From the NCBI GenBank assembly GCA_015956445.1, contig WIUZ02000010.1:186001-250000 (forward strand): a stretch of DNA of 64,000 nt, given 5' to 3'. Shown one piece after another: positions 34,787 to 45,978 of this stretch (position 1 is the stretch's first letter; each line of letters begins with the position of its first letter). The stretch is from Thelephora terrestris. Lineage: Eukaryota > Basidiomycota > Agaricomycetes > Thelephorales > Thelephoraceae. Below the pieces are notes generated by a model. It was not told the origin of the DNA. It did not search any database and saw nothing but the letters and a program-made list of their open reading frames with translations. A program made the translations under genes and the position numbers.

Positions 34787-36235
34787 GTCTGGGCATGTTG
34801 GGCGGAAGATCGTTTGCGCTGAGACTTCCGAGAGTCTATGGCCATTGATATGATCTGTGAGGAGAACAAGCTATATGGCCCTTTCCAACCACACCGCATA
34901 GACCTGTATTACGCTTATGTACGTGTCCGTCGATGTAATTTCACACCGCCAGCGTCTGTACTGTCCTGTAGTCCCGTGCTTGGATTGATCTGGGCGCTGA
35001 AGTGGCAGGTGCACCTGTGGCCCAGATACGGGAGGTTTTAGGGAACATCTTTTTCCGAACGCCACAGGCGTACTGGATCACATTCAAAGAACTATGTGCA
35101 TATACTTGATTCCAGTATTTGAACTTCATGAAAAACCCTGCATCCCTGGTTCGCCAGGGACTGCGGTGGAAAAAACGGAAATGATGACATTTCCAAGTAT
35201 GTCGTCGATCACCAGAATGAAAGAATGAAAGATGAGGACAGCATCAATGGAGTCATAGACGCTCCGAAACGGGAGCCAAGCCGTGAAGGGGAAGTCTAAA
35301 AAAAGAACAAGCAAGAAATTTCTGACGGACTCGGGGACTGGCGCCCTGCGCCCTCTTGCGCAGTTCCAATATCATATGTACCCTGAGAATTACCCGTAAG
35401 GTGGTAAAGCATCAGCGGCATAAAGGACTTGTGAGTTCTTTTTCCCTCTGGAACCGGCACTGTCGATCTCTGGAATGCTCTGACAGGTACGGTGAGTTTC
35501 TGTTGGCTCGGAGAGTTTATAATGCCTGACACTCTGTGTGTCGTCTGACTCGGGCCAGCAAAGGAACACAACTATAGGATGGAGCCACATGCGCGGTCTT
35601 ATGAATAATCACGCGGAATCTGCTCTCACAATGCGAGGTTTCTGTTTGGAATCATGCTCAAGTTGAATATGGAACAATCAAGTTGCACTGGTACGATTCA
35701 ACTCCGGCGGTCGCGTCCCCGAGATTCACTGATACCAGGACGTTCGTATGTGGAACGTGGACCGTTTGCATTGTGCACGTCCCACAGCATCGAAATCCAA
35801 GTGAAGGGCATCAGCGCCGTCACCTTCTGGCTTCAACGCCACGATTTCGCCTTTGAGTAAATTACCGATGGGAGACCTGGATACCTGTCTCACATAGGCT
35901 GTGTAACAAACGCCAAGCAGATTCACCCAGATATATCTTGTGTGTATTAGTTCTCAAGGCCCCATCACCCTTCTCTTTTTCCCGACCCAGTTCCCAAGTC
36001 AAAGCTATACTGCCATCCTCTCTGAAAAGTGACAAAACCACTCGCAGTTTCTCTGCAGTCGTGCCAACAAAAGGAAGTTTCCTCAGTGGCACCCAGGAAT
36101 CGGAAATGAGAGCGGGTGCGTCGATCAGAATTTCACCTGCCCGCACGATCACTGTCTGGGTGACTTCAATTCGATGCTGACATTACACGGACAGCGAATG
36201 CCCATAGTAGTTTGACGGTGGCCAAGGAGCCATCT

Positions 36236-39200
36236 ATGGATACGCCTCAGATCTCCGAGGCCATCCAGAAGGGAGTGAATACATTTATGGAGACGGTTCC
36301 GACCCTCATAAAAGCCTTGGATGAAGTTGTGAAGAATAAGCAATTCGTTTCCGGTACGGAGGCATTTTTCGGGATCAACTCATAAATATCTTACGGTGAT
36401 TTACCCCACCAAGTTGTCGTTACCGCGTTCAAAGCTGCATACGCTATCGAAAGGGGACGCAAGAACGACAAGAGGGTTCTGACTATTTACAATGAGTGCG
36501 TTGCATCTAATCACATTCCATCACCTCAGGCTCATAAATGTCAGAATGAAAGAGATGATGGCAGTTCTAGTTCGGTTCGTCTTGCACAACCGCCTTCTCA
36601 CATAACCTTTTGACCGGTAGGCTTCTAGTTTGAATGGCGTGTCTGATCCCGGGCACGACGGCCTGACCATCAAGGAACGGATGGAGGAGCTCTGCAGGGA
36701 TGCCGCGGATGAGATCCAATGTTGTGCTAATGTTTGCGACGCGTACCTCAAGTGAGATTCCGAGCTAATCTTCACTTTATTGCACCCTAAACCCGGGACA
36801 CCAGGAAGAGCATCTTCACCAGGATCATTCCCGCAAAGCGTGACTCTTGGGATGGACAGCTTCTCAGGTTTGTAAGAGTCTTCGCAGAGAGGAGATATAA
36901 GTTTGAGTCGGCGCTGGCCACCCACGTCAATGCTGACGCAGCTCACTTGAAGTTGGCTAATGATAATGCACGGGCTGCAGAGCTCACTCGGAGGTATGTT
37001 GGCCTTTTACGATTCCAAGTGAGGGGTTTTGACACCTGCATTAGAGTGAATGTAACATCGCAACTGCTCCAAGAGTATGCAACTGCCCAGGAGAAGGAGC
37101 TTGATGCGAGGGCGACGAGAATGGGTGGAGATGCTCTCCTGGCGGACAAACAGGCGATGAAAATGCTAAGTCGAGATGCCGTGGTAGAAAACGAACAGGC
37201 GATAGATGGGCTCGCAGCGCACGCTCAGCCTGGCACAAAGCCAGGTCCAGAGAGCCGACGGGCACCTCAAGGTCGTCCCTTCGATTTGGCTGAATTGCAA
37301 CAGGAGATCAGGCGCGATCCGGGAGAAGCTATCAAAATCAATGCCGAGTTCTTCAACCGTAAGTTCGGTCTCCAGAGAAGGCAGATCGAAGAGGACTTTG
37401 TTGCTGCGGTCAACCGAGAAGGAGATAGAATCATTACTGCTGTGACGGCGGGCCCGCATGGCAAGATTGATGACCCGGTATGCCGTAAAATTCTCAGCAT
37501 TCGCATTGCCTACAGCTCATCTGTCACTCTCAGGATATCCGTAACATCTGGAAGGAGATGGTGAATGATATGATTATCCTACCGCAATATCCTGACCGAA
37601 CAAAACACAGGGATGGCGCGGAAGTGTCAAATCACGACATTTTGTCATGGCGCTGAAGGACCATTATCACATCGAGAACGTTGTCGAGGAATCAGATCAC
37701 CCCAACAAAGCAGACAGTTGGGCAGTCGAGTACATCAGCATTGGTCGTGCGCGAACCATTATGGAGGCATTCGACGACGATGCTAGTGGGTTTGTAACGG
37801 TGAAAGAAGTCAACGGTTTCACCCAGTCGAAATCGAGACCTACAGGGTGGAGGTGTGTTCTTTTTTGCTGAGTGTTCGCTGTTCATTTTTTCATACACAT
37901 CATAGTCTCCCTCACTGGATAGCGTACTGGGCCACGGGTGATTTTCACGTGCAAACCTTGAACACACTAGCAGGCTAACATTTGGACAGGTTGGCAGATG
38001 ACTTCCACGACATATTGCGAAAAAATTGAGGAGATCTTTGATGCTATGATACGCTTGGCTCATGAAGTCCTCCCCGAGAACCGATCGAATGTCTATTATT
38101 ACGTCGGTGAGACGTGGAGTTGCGTCACAGCATTTGCGCAGTCCATCAAGAGGGAAACGGGGACAGAGGAGCTTAGGGCCAAGTTTGAGCCCCATGTCGC
38201 TGCTGAAGAAGCAAGACTTCGGAGGGCCTTCGAAGATCTCAACTACCGGATCGACGATCCCACTACGCTTCGAGTTATCGCTGGAGAGGGCAGAATCGAA
38301 ATGGTGAATGAGCCTGTTTACGATGCATATTCCCATGATCCTGACAAGAGTCCACATCTAGACTCTTTTACCCATGTTTTACCTCGCGATGAAGAGGGAC
38401 CTAGAGAAAATAAGTCTCGCCAGGAAGCATGTTCTTTCTGAGGACGAGCTGGATGAGTCCCTCGATACGATATACTCGATCGCCAACGCTGCGTTGACCC
38501 GGATTGAAGGTTTAAGGAGTGAGTCCGAGGGCTGGGTCTTCGGCCTAGGGGTTAAACAGTTTTTACAGGCATTTTCGAGCAACAGAGCCTCGAGGTCAAA
38601 CACCAGTTTGAGATCTTCGCAAAGGGTTTAGTGAGTTCGTCAGCTCTCACTATCGGTGGGTACTAATTTTTTGAATTCAATAAAGTACAAGATCAGCAGC
38701 GCAAATGGACTCACGTTCGATGGGGAAAAACTCAGAGGCCTGCCGAATCCGATCCCCTGTAGAGACGAAATAATACCGGACCCGGACTCCGTGCCCCTCT
38801 CCGTCCTAAACCATCCGCTTGGAAGAGCGCACAAGATCGATTTCGCTGCCTATGACCCACCAGAACACATGGAAGGAACTTACCCTATGTAAGTCCTCCG
38901 CCCTTACTCCACTCGAGCTGATGTTAACCAGCGACCAGGCTTGGTGTATACTACGGGTTCATATATGAGAACGGAGAACCCACAGACCCTATGTTCAAGC
39001 TCACCTTTACCGCAGGTGAAGGCGAACACACGCCCATCGCCACAGGGTGGCATTACCGAGATTTCCAGTACATGAGTTACAAAGCAACCGGAAACTGGAG
39101 CGCCCCGTCAGAGGGTGGGAAGATTCCAGTCGAACTGAATCTCACCTACAGCGCCGAGTGGGCTTACACCGAGCTAGAAGGAGTGTTCGATCCGGAAGAG

Positions 39201-40711
39201 AACTCTATTAGGGGGACCATGGTCATGCCGGACTGCGAAAGCTCGGGAGAGTTTGTTTTTAAGCGAGACCCCGACTTCGTCAGATTCTACCCTGCTCCTT
39301 CCGCCATCAATGCACGTACGCGATGGAACTTTGCCACGACAACTATTCGGGATCGTGTTCGCCGACGGTCGTTTCCATATATCCTCGAGAGATCGAGAGA
39401 TAAGGAACGGTATATGGAACTCGTTATTCGGAATGACCACTATGGAAGGGATCTGAGCGACGACGAAGAAGACGAGCTTCAAGATCTCCTCTCCGATCTC
39501 TGTGAAGCGGATGCGCAATTTTATCATTCTTTGATCGAAATACATCTGAGCAAAACTATCATCTTCCAGTGAGTCCAGGTCACAAACTACAGGGAAAGTT
39601 TGACAATACTCACCGCTCCGAACACTCTCCCATCTCTAGCCAGATACGGTGCGACAGTTGCGATTCTACCCCTGGAGGATCAAGGATCGTTTGCATCGAT
39701 CCGGACTGCCGTAATGAAGAGACCAGCGTGAACTTGTGTTCGGAACCCGAATGCATAAATTCCACGGTCACGTTCGAAGAGGCAGACCGGCAGGCGCATT
39801 TACCGAACCATGGGATGTTCAAAGTCCACCGGATGATTTTCGACAGAGACACGGCAATTATTGGGAACCTTGCGCAGGATGCGCTCGATTCTGCACGTGA
39901 AAGCATGTCGCAAAACAAGAAGGGGCGTAAATCAAAGCCAAAGTGCGCCCACTGCAAGAATACAGTATCACTGCCGTGTTGGCGTTGCGTGGAATGTACA
40001 GGTGAGCGGGAAACAAGTATCGAACCACCGTTAAGCTATTTTTAACCCCGGCCGCTCTGTACAACAGACGAGAGGTTTATCTGCGACGACTGTGAACACA
40101 AGCAGCTCGCTTTCGATGCGACGCACACGAAGATGCACACAATAGTGAGGGTCACAGTGAAAGGTAAAAAAAGGAAACACACGGTGGAAGAGCGGATGCA
40201 GGTTCTCGAGAGAGAGTTCGCGAAGGTTAGGGAAACCCTTGCGAATTTGGTGGCGAAAAGCACAGAGGGGCTTCAAGGCGAACCGCTCACGAAGGGTGAC
40301 CTACAGGCAGCAGCAATTGGGCTTTCGGAGCCCGCTGGGTCAGAGGGAAAGGCTGGGTCAGAGGGAAAGGCTGGATCAGAGGGAGAGTCTGGATCAGAAG
40401 GAAAGGCTGAGTCAGACGGAGATTCTGGATCAGAAAGAGAGCCTGAATCAGAGGGAGAGCCTGAATCAGAGGGGCCTGAATCAGTGGGAGAGCCTGAATC
40501 AGAGGGGCCTGAATCAGTGGGAGAGCCTGAATCAGAGGGGCCTGAATCAGAGGGGCCTGAATCAGAGGGAGAGCCTGAATCAGAGGGAGAGCCTGGATCA
40601 GTGGGAGAGCCTGAGTTAGTGGGAGAGCATGAATCAGATGGAGAGCGTGAATCAGAAGGAGAGCATGAATCAGAAGGAGAGCCTGAATCAGAGGGGGACG
40701 ACTGGGAGTAA
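36236..40711 (+). CDS. EF-hand/ZZ-like zinc-finger protein, copy 2, open but with an altered 5' end
   Basis: Paralogue of the gene at 28827-33448, with the same order of motifs: IQKGVNTFMETVPTLIKALD, ERMEELCRDAADEIQCC, an EF-hand loop DDDASGFVTVKE near 37775, LPHWIAYWATG, a beta-rich region (38.9-39.3 kb), and the ZZ-like finger CDSCDSTPGGSRIVC, CAHCKNTVSLPCWRC and ERFICDDCEH. Introns sit at the same places as in copy 1 and no insertion is present. The ancestral start codon region (ATGCCAACGCC in copy 1) reads GTTCCCAAGTC here and the following exon is degraded, so translation probably starts at the ATG at 36236 (MDTPQISEAIQ), if the gene is expressed. The C-terminus has a Glu/Ser/Gly/Pro repeat tail (about 120 residues) absent from copy 1. 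Function unknown; the EF-hand suggests calcium binding. Confidence 0.72.
40328..40700 (+). repeat. In-frame minisatellite, C-terminal tail of EF-hand copy 2
   Basis: About 370 bp of 12-18-bp units of the type GAATCAGAGGGAGAGCCT, encoding ESEGEP/ESEGP/ESVGEP repeats. It is continuous with the reading frame and ends in GDDWE-stop. Copy 1 lacks it and ends TETTESA. The same tract opens a long antisense frame, which is not a gene. Confidence 0.88.
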
Positions 40712-41450
40712 GTGAGGTAGTTGTATGTACGAGGTGTGTGGACGAAGTCATGTCGTGGTGTTTCGCAAGTATGGTGGTACAAGGGATACATATCTTTTTC
40801 CTGGGATCGTGTTTAGGAGTAAGACGGCTACGCGTGCAGCAATTTTCAGAGTGCGCCGTTTGCGGGTCCCCAGGGTCGAACGCGGATATTGAAACAGATG
40901 CAGCGACCCCGAGCTTCCCCCAGTACGGCGAGGTTGGAGATTGAGTAACTAGATGTCGCGGGCTGATTGGGAAACACGAGAAACTGCAACGAGTGATCAA
41001 GAAGAGGTGCAAGGAGTGCCAATAGATCCATTCCCGGTGAATGTCAGTGGTATATGGTATGGTATGCCAATGGTTGGGCAGACTACGTTCGCCCCGATCG
41101 AGTTGGGCGCGGTTAGCCTGCAGTGGAGGCAGCCGAAAAGTAAGGACGATTGAGAACGAGGGCAGGAGTCGGATAAATCTCTTACCTGCCTTTCTAACGC
41201 ACCATCGCACCCTGTACTGGAGGATCTTACTTCCACCCTTCGAACATTTCCTTCCCGTTGAACAGGGTGAACACGAATAATTTTCTTCATGCGGTCAAAG
41301 TGATGGGAAGCTAAGCCAGCTACCTCCAGAATTGAAAGCGCAGTGTGCCACGACTGACGGCATATCGGTTACTTCAGTAGGAAACAGCCAGAGAAGTTGA
41401 AGCGGATTCGACGAGGTTCGGCTAACGCCGACCCGACCCAACCATCCGCA
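40712..41450. other. Intergenic, EF-hand copy 2 to HIT gene
   Basis: 739 bp. The part from about 41370 onward (GCCAGAGAAGTTGAAGCGGA) corresponds to 33830-33885 in the other duplicated unit. No gene is recognised. Confidence 0.5.
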
Positions 41451-42223
41451 ATGACGTCCTGCTCGAGGTGTGGGACTCCACTTATGCCACATCTTCGGTT
41501 CTGACAATGCCTTGCTTAGACTTGCTAGCTGCTTGTTCTGTAGGATCATCAAGGGTTCGTAGTCTGGCCGTTCCTCCACTCGACACTTGGCTCACGGGCG
41601 TGTGCAGGAGAGATCCCGTCTTTAAAGCTCGTCGAGACCGAGAAATCGTGAGTCCACCGGTTATCGGTCATTTCTCGGGGCATGGAAGTTCTCACATCTC
41701 ACAAAGCTTCTCTTTCCTGGACATCGGCCCCATCGCACGAGGCCATGCTCTCGTGATCCCGAAGTGTGCGCTTGGTTTTTCGATCACCCGCGTCCTCAGC
41801 ACACCTTCATCTCGTTTTCGATAGGGCACGGCGAAAAACTCCACGACGTTCCGGATGAGTATCTCCAGGATTCCCTGATTGTTGCAAAGAAGATCGCGAT
41901 AGCGTCTGGGTTCGAGAATTACAACATCCTACAGGTGCGGGGCGTCACCCCCGCGCTCTTTTTTAAGGCCCGCTAATATGGCTTATCCCATGTTCAGAAC
42001 AACGGGAAGATTGCTCACCAGGTGGGTTTAATAGGGGCAGTTGACTGCCGACATCCTTTGGCGAGTGACTAATGCACCCAAGGTGGTTCCTCACGTCCAC
42101 TTTCATGTTATCCCTAAACCTGCGGATGCCGATGAGAGTGGTCTCGTCATCGGATGGCCAGTCCAGGAAATCCCTAAAGAAGACTTGAAGGCATACCACG
42201 AAGAACTCCAGGGGAAATTGTAA
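41451..42223 (+). CDS. HNT1: HIT-family nucleotide hydrolase (HNT1/HINT-like)
   Basis: Histidine-triad hydrolase; HINT enzymes cleave adenosine 5'-phosphoramidates and acyl-adenylates. Seven small exons (41451-41467, 41520-41554, 41608-41647, 41707-41765, 41825-41934, 41998-42021, 42083-42223) sum to exactly 141 codons plus stop. Landmarks in order are CLFCRIIKGEIPSFKLVET, FSFLDIGPIARGHALVIPK, HGEKLHDVPDEYL, ENYNILQNNGKIAHQ and the triad HVHFHVIPK. The C-terminus reads PVQEIPKEDLKAYHEELQ. The 17-nt first exon (MTSCSR start) was chosen because its join restores frame; an ATG at 41505 is out of frame. Its duplicate next to the other EF-hand copy is a relic. Confidence 0.9.
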
Positions 42224-42574
42224 GTCTTGTCGGCAAGAGGGAGAGCTGCAGTAATAGAGATCCGAGTCGCGTCCGCCAGCATGTACATTACATCAACGAG
42301 ATCATTCCGTGATGCTCCTTGGTCTCATCGACAAGACTGCTTTCACCCCTCAGCGACCTTATTACCATGGTAAACACGCGTCCAACACGATTTTAGATAG
42401 GCGGGCCGCGTAGAACGACGGCTGGTTTGTATATCCGATGCTCTAACGAGGTCAGTACATAGTGTACAGGTCAGGAAGCACTTGGATGTTCTACATTTGA
42501 TATAAACCGTCGAGTGCCCGCTTGCACTCTCCCTCGCTCTCCCTTCCGCATCGCATCCTTTCACTGCTTCCTCG
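42224..42574. other. Intergenic, HIT gene to TRP4
   Basis: 351 bp: 3' flank of the HIT gene and TRP4 promoter. No TGACTC-type Gcn4/Cpc1 site was noticed. Confidence 0.4.
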
Positions 42575-43788
42575 ATGCCGATCCCACTCTCCCACACGGA
42601 CGCCAAAGGTTACACCCAGGCGACGTTCAAGCCATTGCTGGACAAGCTCGTCAAAACTCCGGAATACTTCAATCCCCATGATCTCCAGCTCTCTCTCGAG
42701 CACATTTTCACACCGGGATCGATTGATCCCGTCCAAATCGGTGCATTTCTCGCTGCGCTTCACATCTCGCGCCTCGAGAGGAGACCGGAGTCGCTGGCTA
42801 CTGCCGCGAGTTTGTTAAGGGCCAGAGCAGTCCCTGCAGCTGTCGATCGGGGAGATGAAGATTTCGTGGTGGATATCGTCGGGACGGGGGGAGATGGACA
42901 TAATACTTTCAATGTCAGCACCACCGCTGCTATAGTCGCTGCAGGTGCAGGGGCAAGAGTAATCAAGGTACGCTCAACGAAAACAATGCAAGGCGACTCT
43001 CGAAACCGATCGTGCACCTTGTACAGCACGGCAGTCGGGCCTCGACGTCTTCGTCAGGCTCAGCAGATCTTCTCGAACGTCTCGATTGCCTTTTTGTCCC
43101 TCCCACTCCGGGAACCACGATCCCATTCCCCAGGATCCCGTTCCAATTCATCCTCGCGCCGCACTACCACCCCTCCCTAGCCTTCATCGCCCCTCACCGT
43201 AAACTCCTCCCATTCCGCACGATGTTCAACATCCTCGGACCGCTAATCAACCCCGCCCAACCGAAAGGAATGGTACTAGGCATCTGCGAACCCGAGCTAG
43301 GCACGACGTTCGCTCAGAGCTTACTCGATGGAGGGGTCGAAAAGGCGTTGATCGTGTGCGGGGTCGAGAAGTTGGACGAGATCAGTTGTGCGGGTCCGAC
43401 TCATGTTTGGGAACTGAACAAAACCGTTGACGGGAAGGGAAAGATTACCGAGTACCTCGTTGATCCCGTAAGCGACTTTGGGTTACCCATCCACCCTTTG
43501 GAGGATGTGGCCGGTCATTCTCCTGAAGAGAACGCTAGGGTGTTCACCAGGCTGTTGGATCCAACCCAGCGACTCCCATCTGACGCGGACAAGGAGACGA
43601 CCAGGAAATACGGCGCGATAACGGATTTTGTGATGATGAACGCTTCGGCCTTGCTGGTCGTGGCCGGGATCGCTGACGACTTCAAGCATGGGGTCGAGTT
43701 GGCGAGGGAGAGCATCACTAGCGGGAAGGCGTGGGAGGCCTTACAGACCTTCAAGGAATACCAGCACCTACAGAGACCAACAGAGTAA
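42575..43788 (+). CDS. TRP4: Anthranilate phosphoribosyltransferase
   Basis: Catalyses transfer of phosphoribose from PRPP to anthranilate, the second committed step of tryptophan synthesis, in the cytosol. Two exons (42575-42967, 43027-43788) give 384 residues. The N-terminal helical domain includes FTPGSIDPVQIGAFLAALHI. The PRPP-binding glycine loop DIVGTGGDGHNTFNVSTTA is near residue 107, just before the intron, and IKHGSRASTSSSGSADLLE (anthranilate and Mg/PRPP contacts) spans the splice. Further conserved blocks are RTMFNILGPLINPAQPKG, LGICEPELGTTFAQSL and VCGVEKLDEIS. Length fits fungal enzymes. It is convergent with Ssr4; the stops are 79 bp apart. Confidence 0.95.
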
Positions 43789-43867
43789 ATCGTGATACAG
43801 TTTCAATGTCGTAGTTATTGTGCCTACTGCGTATCGTTGACACACAGGTGGGATTTATATTCATATA

Positions 43868-45568
43868 TTAGATAGAAATGGAAGTCATCGAAACATCCGC
43901 ATCGCCACTTGCAAGTGCAGAGCGTTGAGCTCTCCTCTCCTCCGTTCGTTTCTGTAGTTCGGCGATTTCTGCAGTCAATTTGGTCTGAGAGAAGTATGAG
44001 TTCACAAGCTTGCAACAGGGGGGCCATACGCACGGTTTTACTCTCCAAATCTGCAGCGTCAAAGATTGACCAAGGTGATTTCCTTTTGGGTGGGTGCTTG
44101 TCGCCTGGATTGTCGAAGGGGTGAGCGTGGACAAATAGAGAAATCGGCGAGTTTGACGAACCGAGTGCGGCTTGCATGAAGACTTCATCCATGAACTCAT
44201 GGTTCCGTTGAAACCTCGTCAAAGCCAGCGTCCTTGTTGAGATCATTTCTTTTTCTAACACACACGTATCAGCCAGAACTACAACTGTTCCTAAAAGTGG
44301 ACACACCTATCTCTTCGTCCTCATCTGGGTGCACACTGGGTCTTTGCTAGAGAGGGAAGGATTCAGCGTCATCGAGCAATCCTCAAGCCAACAACATAAC
44401 CACAACCCACAGCGTTCATGCTGCCTCTTGCTCTCTGTTCAGCATTCCGCCTTTCGAGGGCTTCCATCTGTCGGTTCTGCTGAGCTAACATAGATTGTGT
44501 CGTCGCTGGGACTGGATATCCCATCCCCATTGGCGGGGGTACACCCTGCGGCCCTGGTGGTTGAAGCGGCGGATGACCTTGATGCGGAGGATGAGGTTGG
44601 TTAGGCACCCCTGGCATAGGACCGGGCCCTGGACCCGGGTTTGGTGGAAGTTGTTGGGGTCCGGGTCCACCTGGTCCCACAGGCATCCCACCTCCCATAC
44701 CGCCGGGCATACCGCCGGGCATACCACCTGGGATGTTCCCCTGCATGCCGGGAGGAATTCCTCCAGGTACGGCACCCGGAATATTTACGACTGGAGGGCC
44801 ACCAGCTGTCCCTTGCAAAACCTTTTGGCCGACTTTATCTCCAGCGATGTAAACCGCAGGAAGGTTGACAGGTTGGAGAGGGTATGAACGCGTTGGTTGG
44901 TTGAGGGCAGGATTCATGGCTATCATTTAGTAGAGCCAAAGGACAGGTACAGATCGCGGTCAAAGGAAAGTGCTCAGAATGTGTTGAGTGTTGGATGGGA
45001 ACGGGACTTACGCACTGCTTGGCCCCTACTATAGTGCACGAGCGCGAGTTGAGGATTCCCTCCCTTGGTCATACGAAATTTCCGTCGAACGCGATTTGCG
45101 ATGTTTTCTCCGGAGCCCGGAATGAAACCAAACTTTGCTTCTATCATTTCGACCTCCTGAACGCGTGCAGCACAAGTCAATATTCGACGTGAGTTTGCTC
45201 GATGGGGAAGCCCGACGCACTCGACCGTTGCCTGCTGGGATAGCGAACCGTTGCTCGTTTTCTTGAAATCTCATGCCGTCGTTGGGAAATGACAATTGCG
45301 AACCGATGAAGATGAGGTACACGGCGCCATCTGTGCGGAACGCGAGATTCGGTTGTCAGAGTGTTTATAACATACGCGAAAGAAACAAGAGAGATGGCGC
45401 ACCTGATGGCCTGTCAACATACCCCCAGACATACGGAAGCTGCGAAGAGGCGTGGGTCCCTCGAATGAGCAAGTTCACCGCCATCTCCACGGTGAGCGCA
45501 GGCTGGGGTGGAATGTCTCCAGAGAACCGAAGACACAGCCCATCTGCAAGCTGCTGTGGTGTCGCCAT
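43868..45568 (-). CDS. ssr4: SWI/SNF and RSC complex subunit Ssr4-like
   Basis: Ssr4 is a fungal-specific subunit shared by SWI/SNF and RSC chromatin remodellers (defined in fission yeast). Exons: 45568-45403, 45330-45221, 45156-45012, 44919-44411, 44346-44307, then 44248 down to 43868 with one or two further introns. The N-terminal Ssr4 domain reads [35 protein letters not shown], then [20 protein letters not shown] and [20 protein letters not shown] Gly/Pro/Met-rich linker (44.5-44.8 kb) follows. The C-terminal part has [15 protein letters not shown] and a final coiled segment [19 protein letters not shown] 57-nt in-frame stretch near 44140 may be an intron or coding. Confidence 0.85.
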
Positions 45569-45749
45569 GGTGGTTGATCGTTCCCTTGCTTATCTGGATG
45601 CGAAACAGGCGTTGGAATGAACGAGGCTTTTTTAGTCAGTGTGTGGGGAAGACGTGTGATTAAGGCTGGGCCGCTGAAGGTGGGCAGGGCAATCGGCACA
45701 TGAGAGAGGATAGAGCGATCATGTCCCGTTAAAGCCGAGCGGTTGACAT

Positions 45750-45850
45750 GGTCGGTTAGCTCAGTTGGTTAGAGCGTGGTGCTAATATGAGGTGGGCTAC
45801 TAAGCCACTCGGTTACGCCAAGGTCGCGAGTTCGAAACTCGTACTGACCA
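45750..45850 (+). tRNA. tRNA-Ile (anticodon AAU) with a 27-nt intron
   Basis: The acceptor stem GGTCGGT pairs with ACTGACC (one G-T), followed by discriminator A at 45850. The D-arm TTAGCTCAGTTGGTTAGAGC, anticodon arm TGGTG-CTAATAA-CGCCA after splicing, and T-arm with GTTCGAAAC are all present. The intron (27 nt, beginning TGAGGTGGGC) interrupts the loop one base 3' of the anticodon, the normal eukaryotic position. A T-run (45853-45859) just downstream is a typical Pol III terminator. Confidence 0.93.
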
Positions 45851-45978
45851 AGCTTTTTTGGCTCGCCGTCGCTACAGTGTACGCACTGATTTCTGCAAAC
45901 TGTCAAGCACCTCGTATCCTGTCTACCAACTCCTATTCGTGTCTGGCGGCACGATGGGTGCCTCCATGGGATCACGCA

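Larger units (their letters stand above)
33449..36235. other. Spacer between EF-hand copies, with duplicated flanks
   Basis: The left part (to about 34110) matches the region after copy 2 (41.3-41.8 kb) and includes a HIT gene relic. The right part (from about 35.4 kb) matches the 5' flank of copy 1 and includes a degraded match to the first exon of copy 1 at about 35980-36130. Between them (34.25-34.79 kb, minus) is a 179-codon open frame, listed separately. Nothing else is recognised. Confidence 0.55.

Noticed and set aside
40287-41210. 307-codon minus-strand frame of Leu/Ile/Pro/Gln repeats
   Set aside because: It is the antisense shadow of the Glu/Ser/Gly minisatellite of EF-hand copy 2; the repeats alone keep it open.
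45787-45978. Upstream extension of the aldo/keto reductase frame
   Set aside because: It overlaps the tRNA-Ile gene and its terminator; the ATG at 45979 is the first plausible start.
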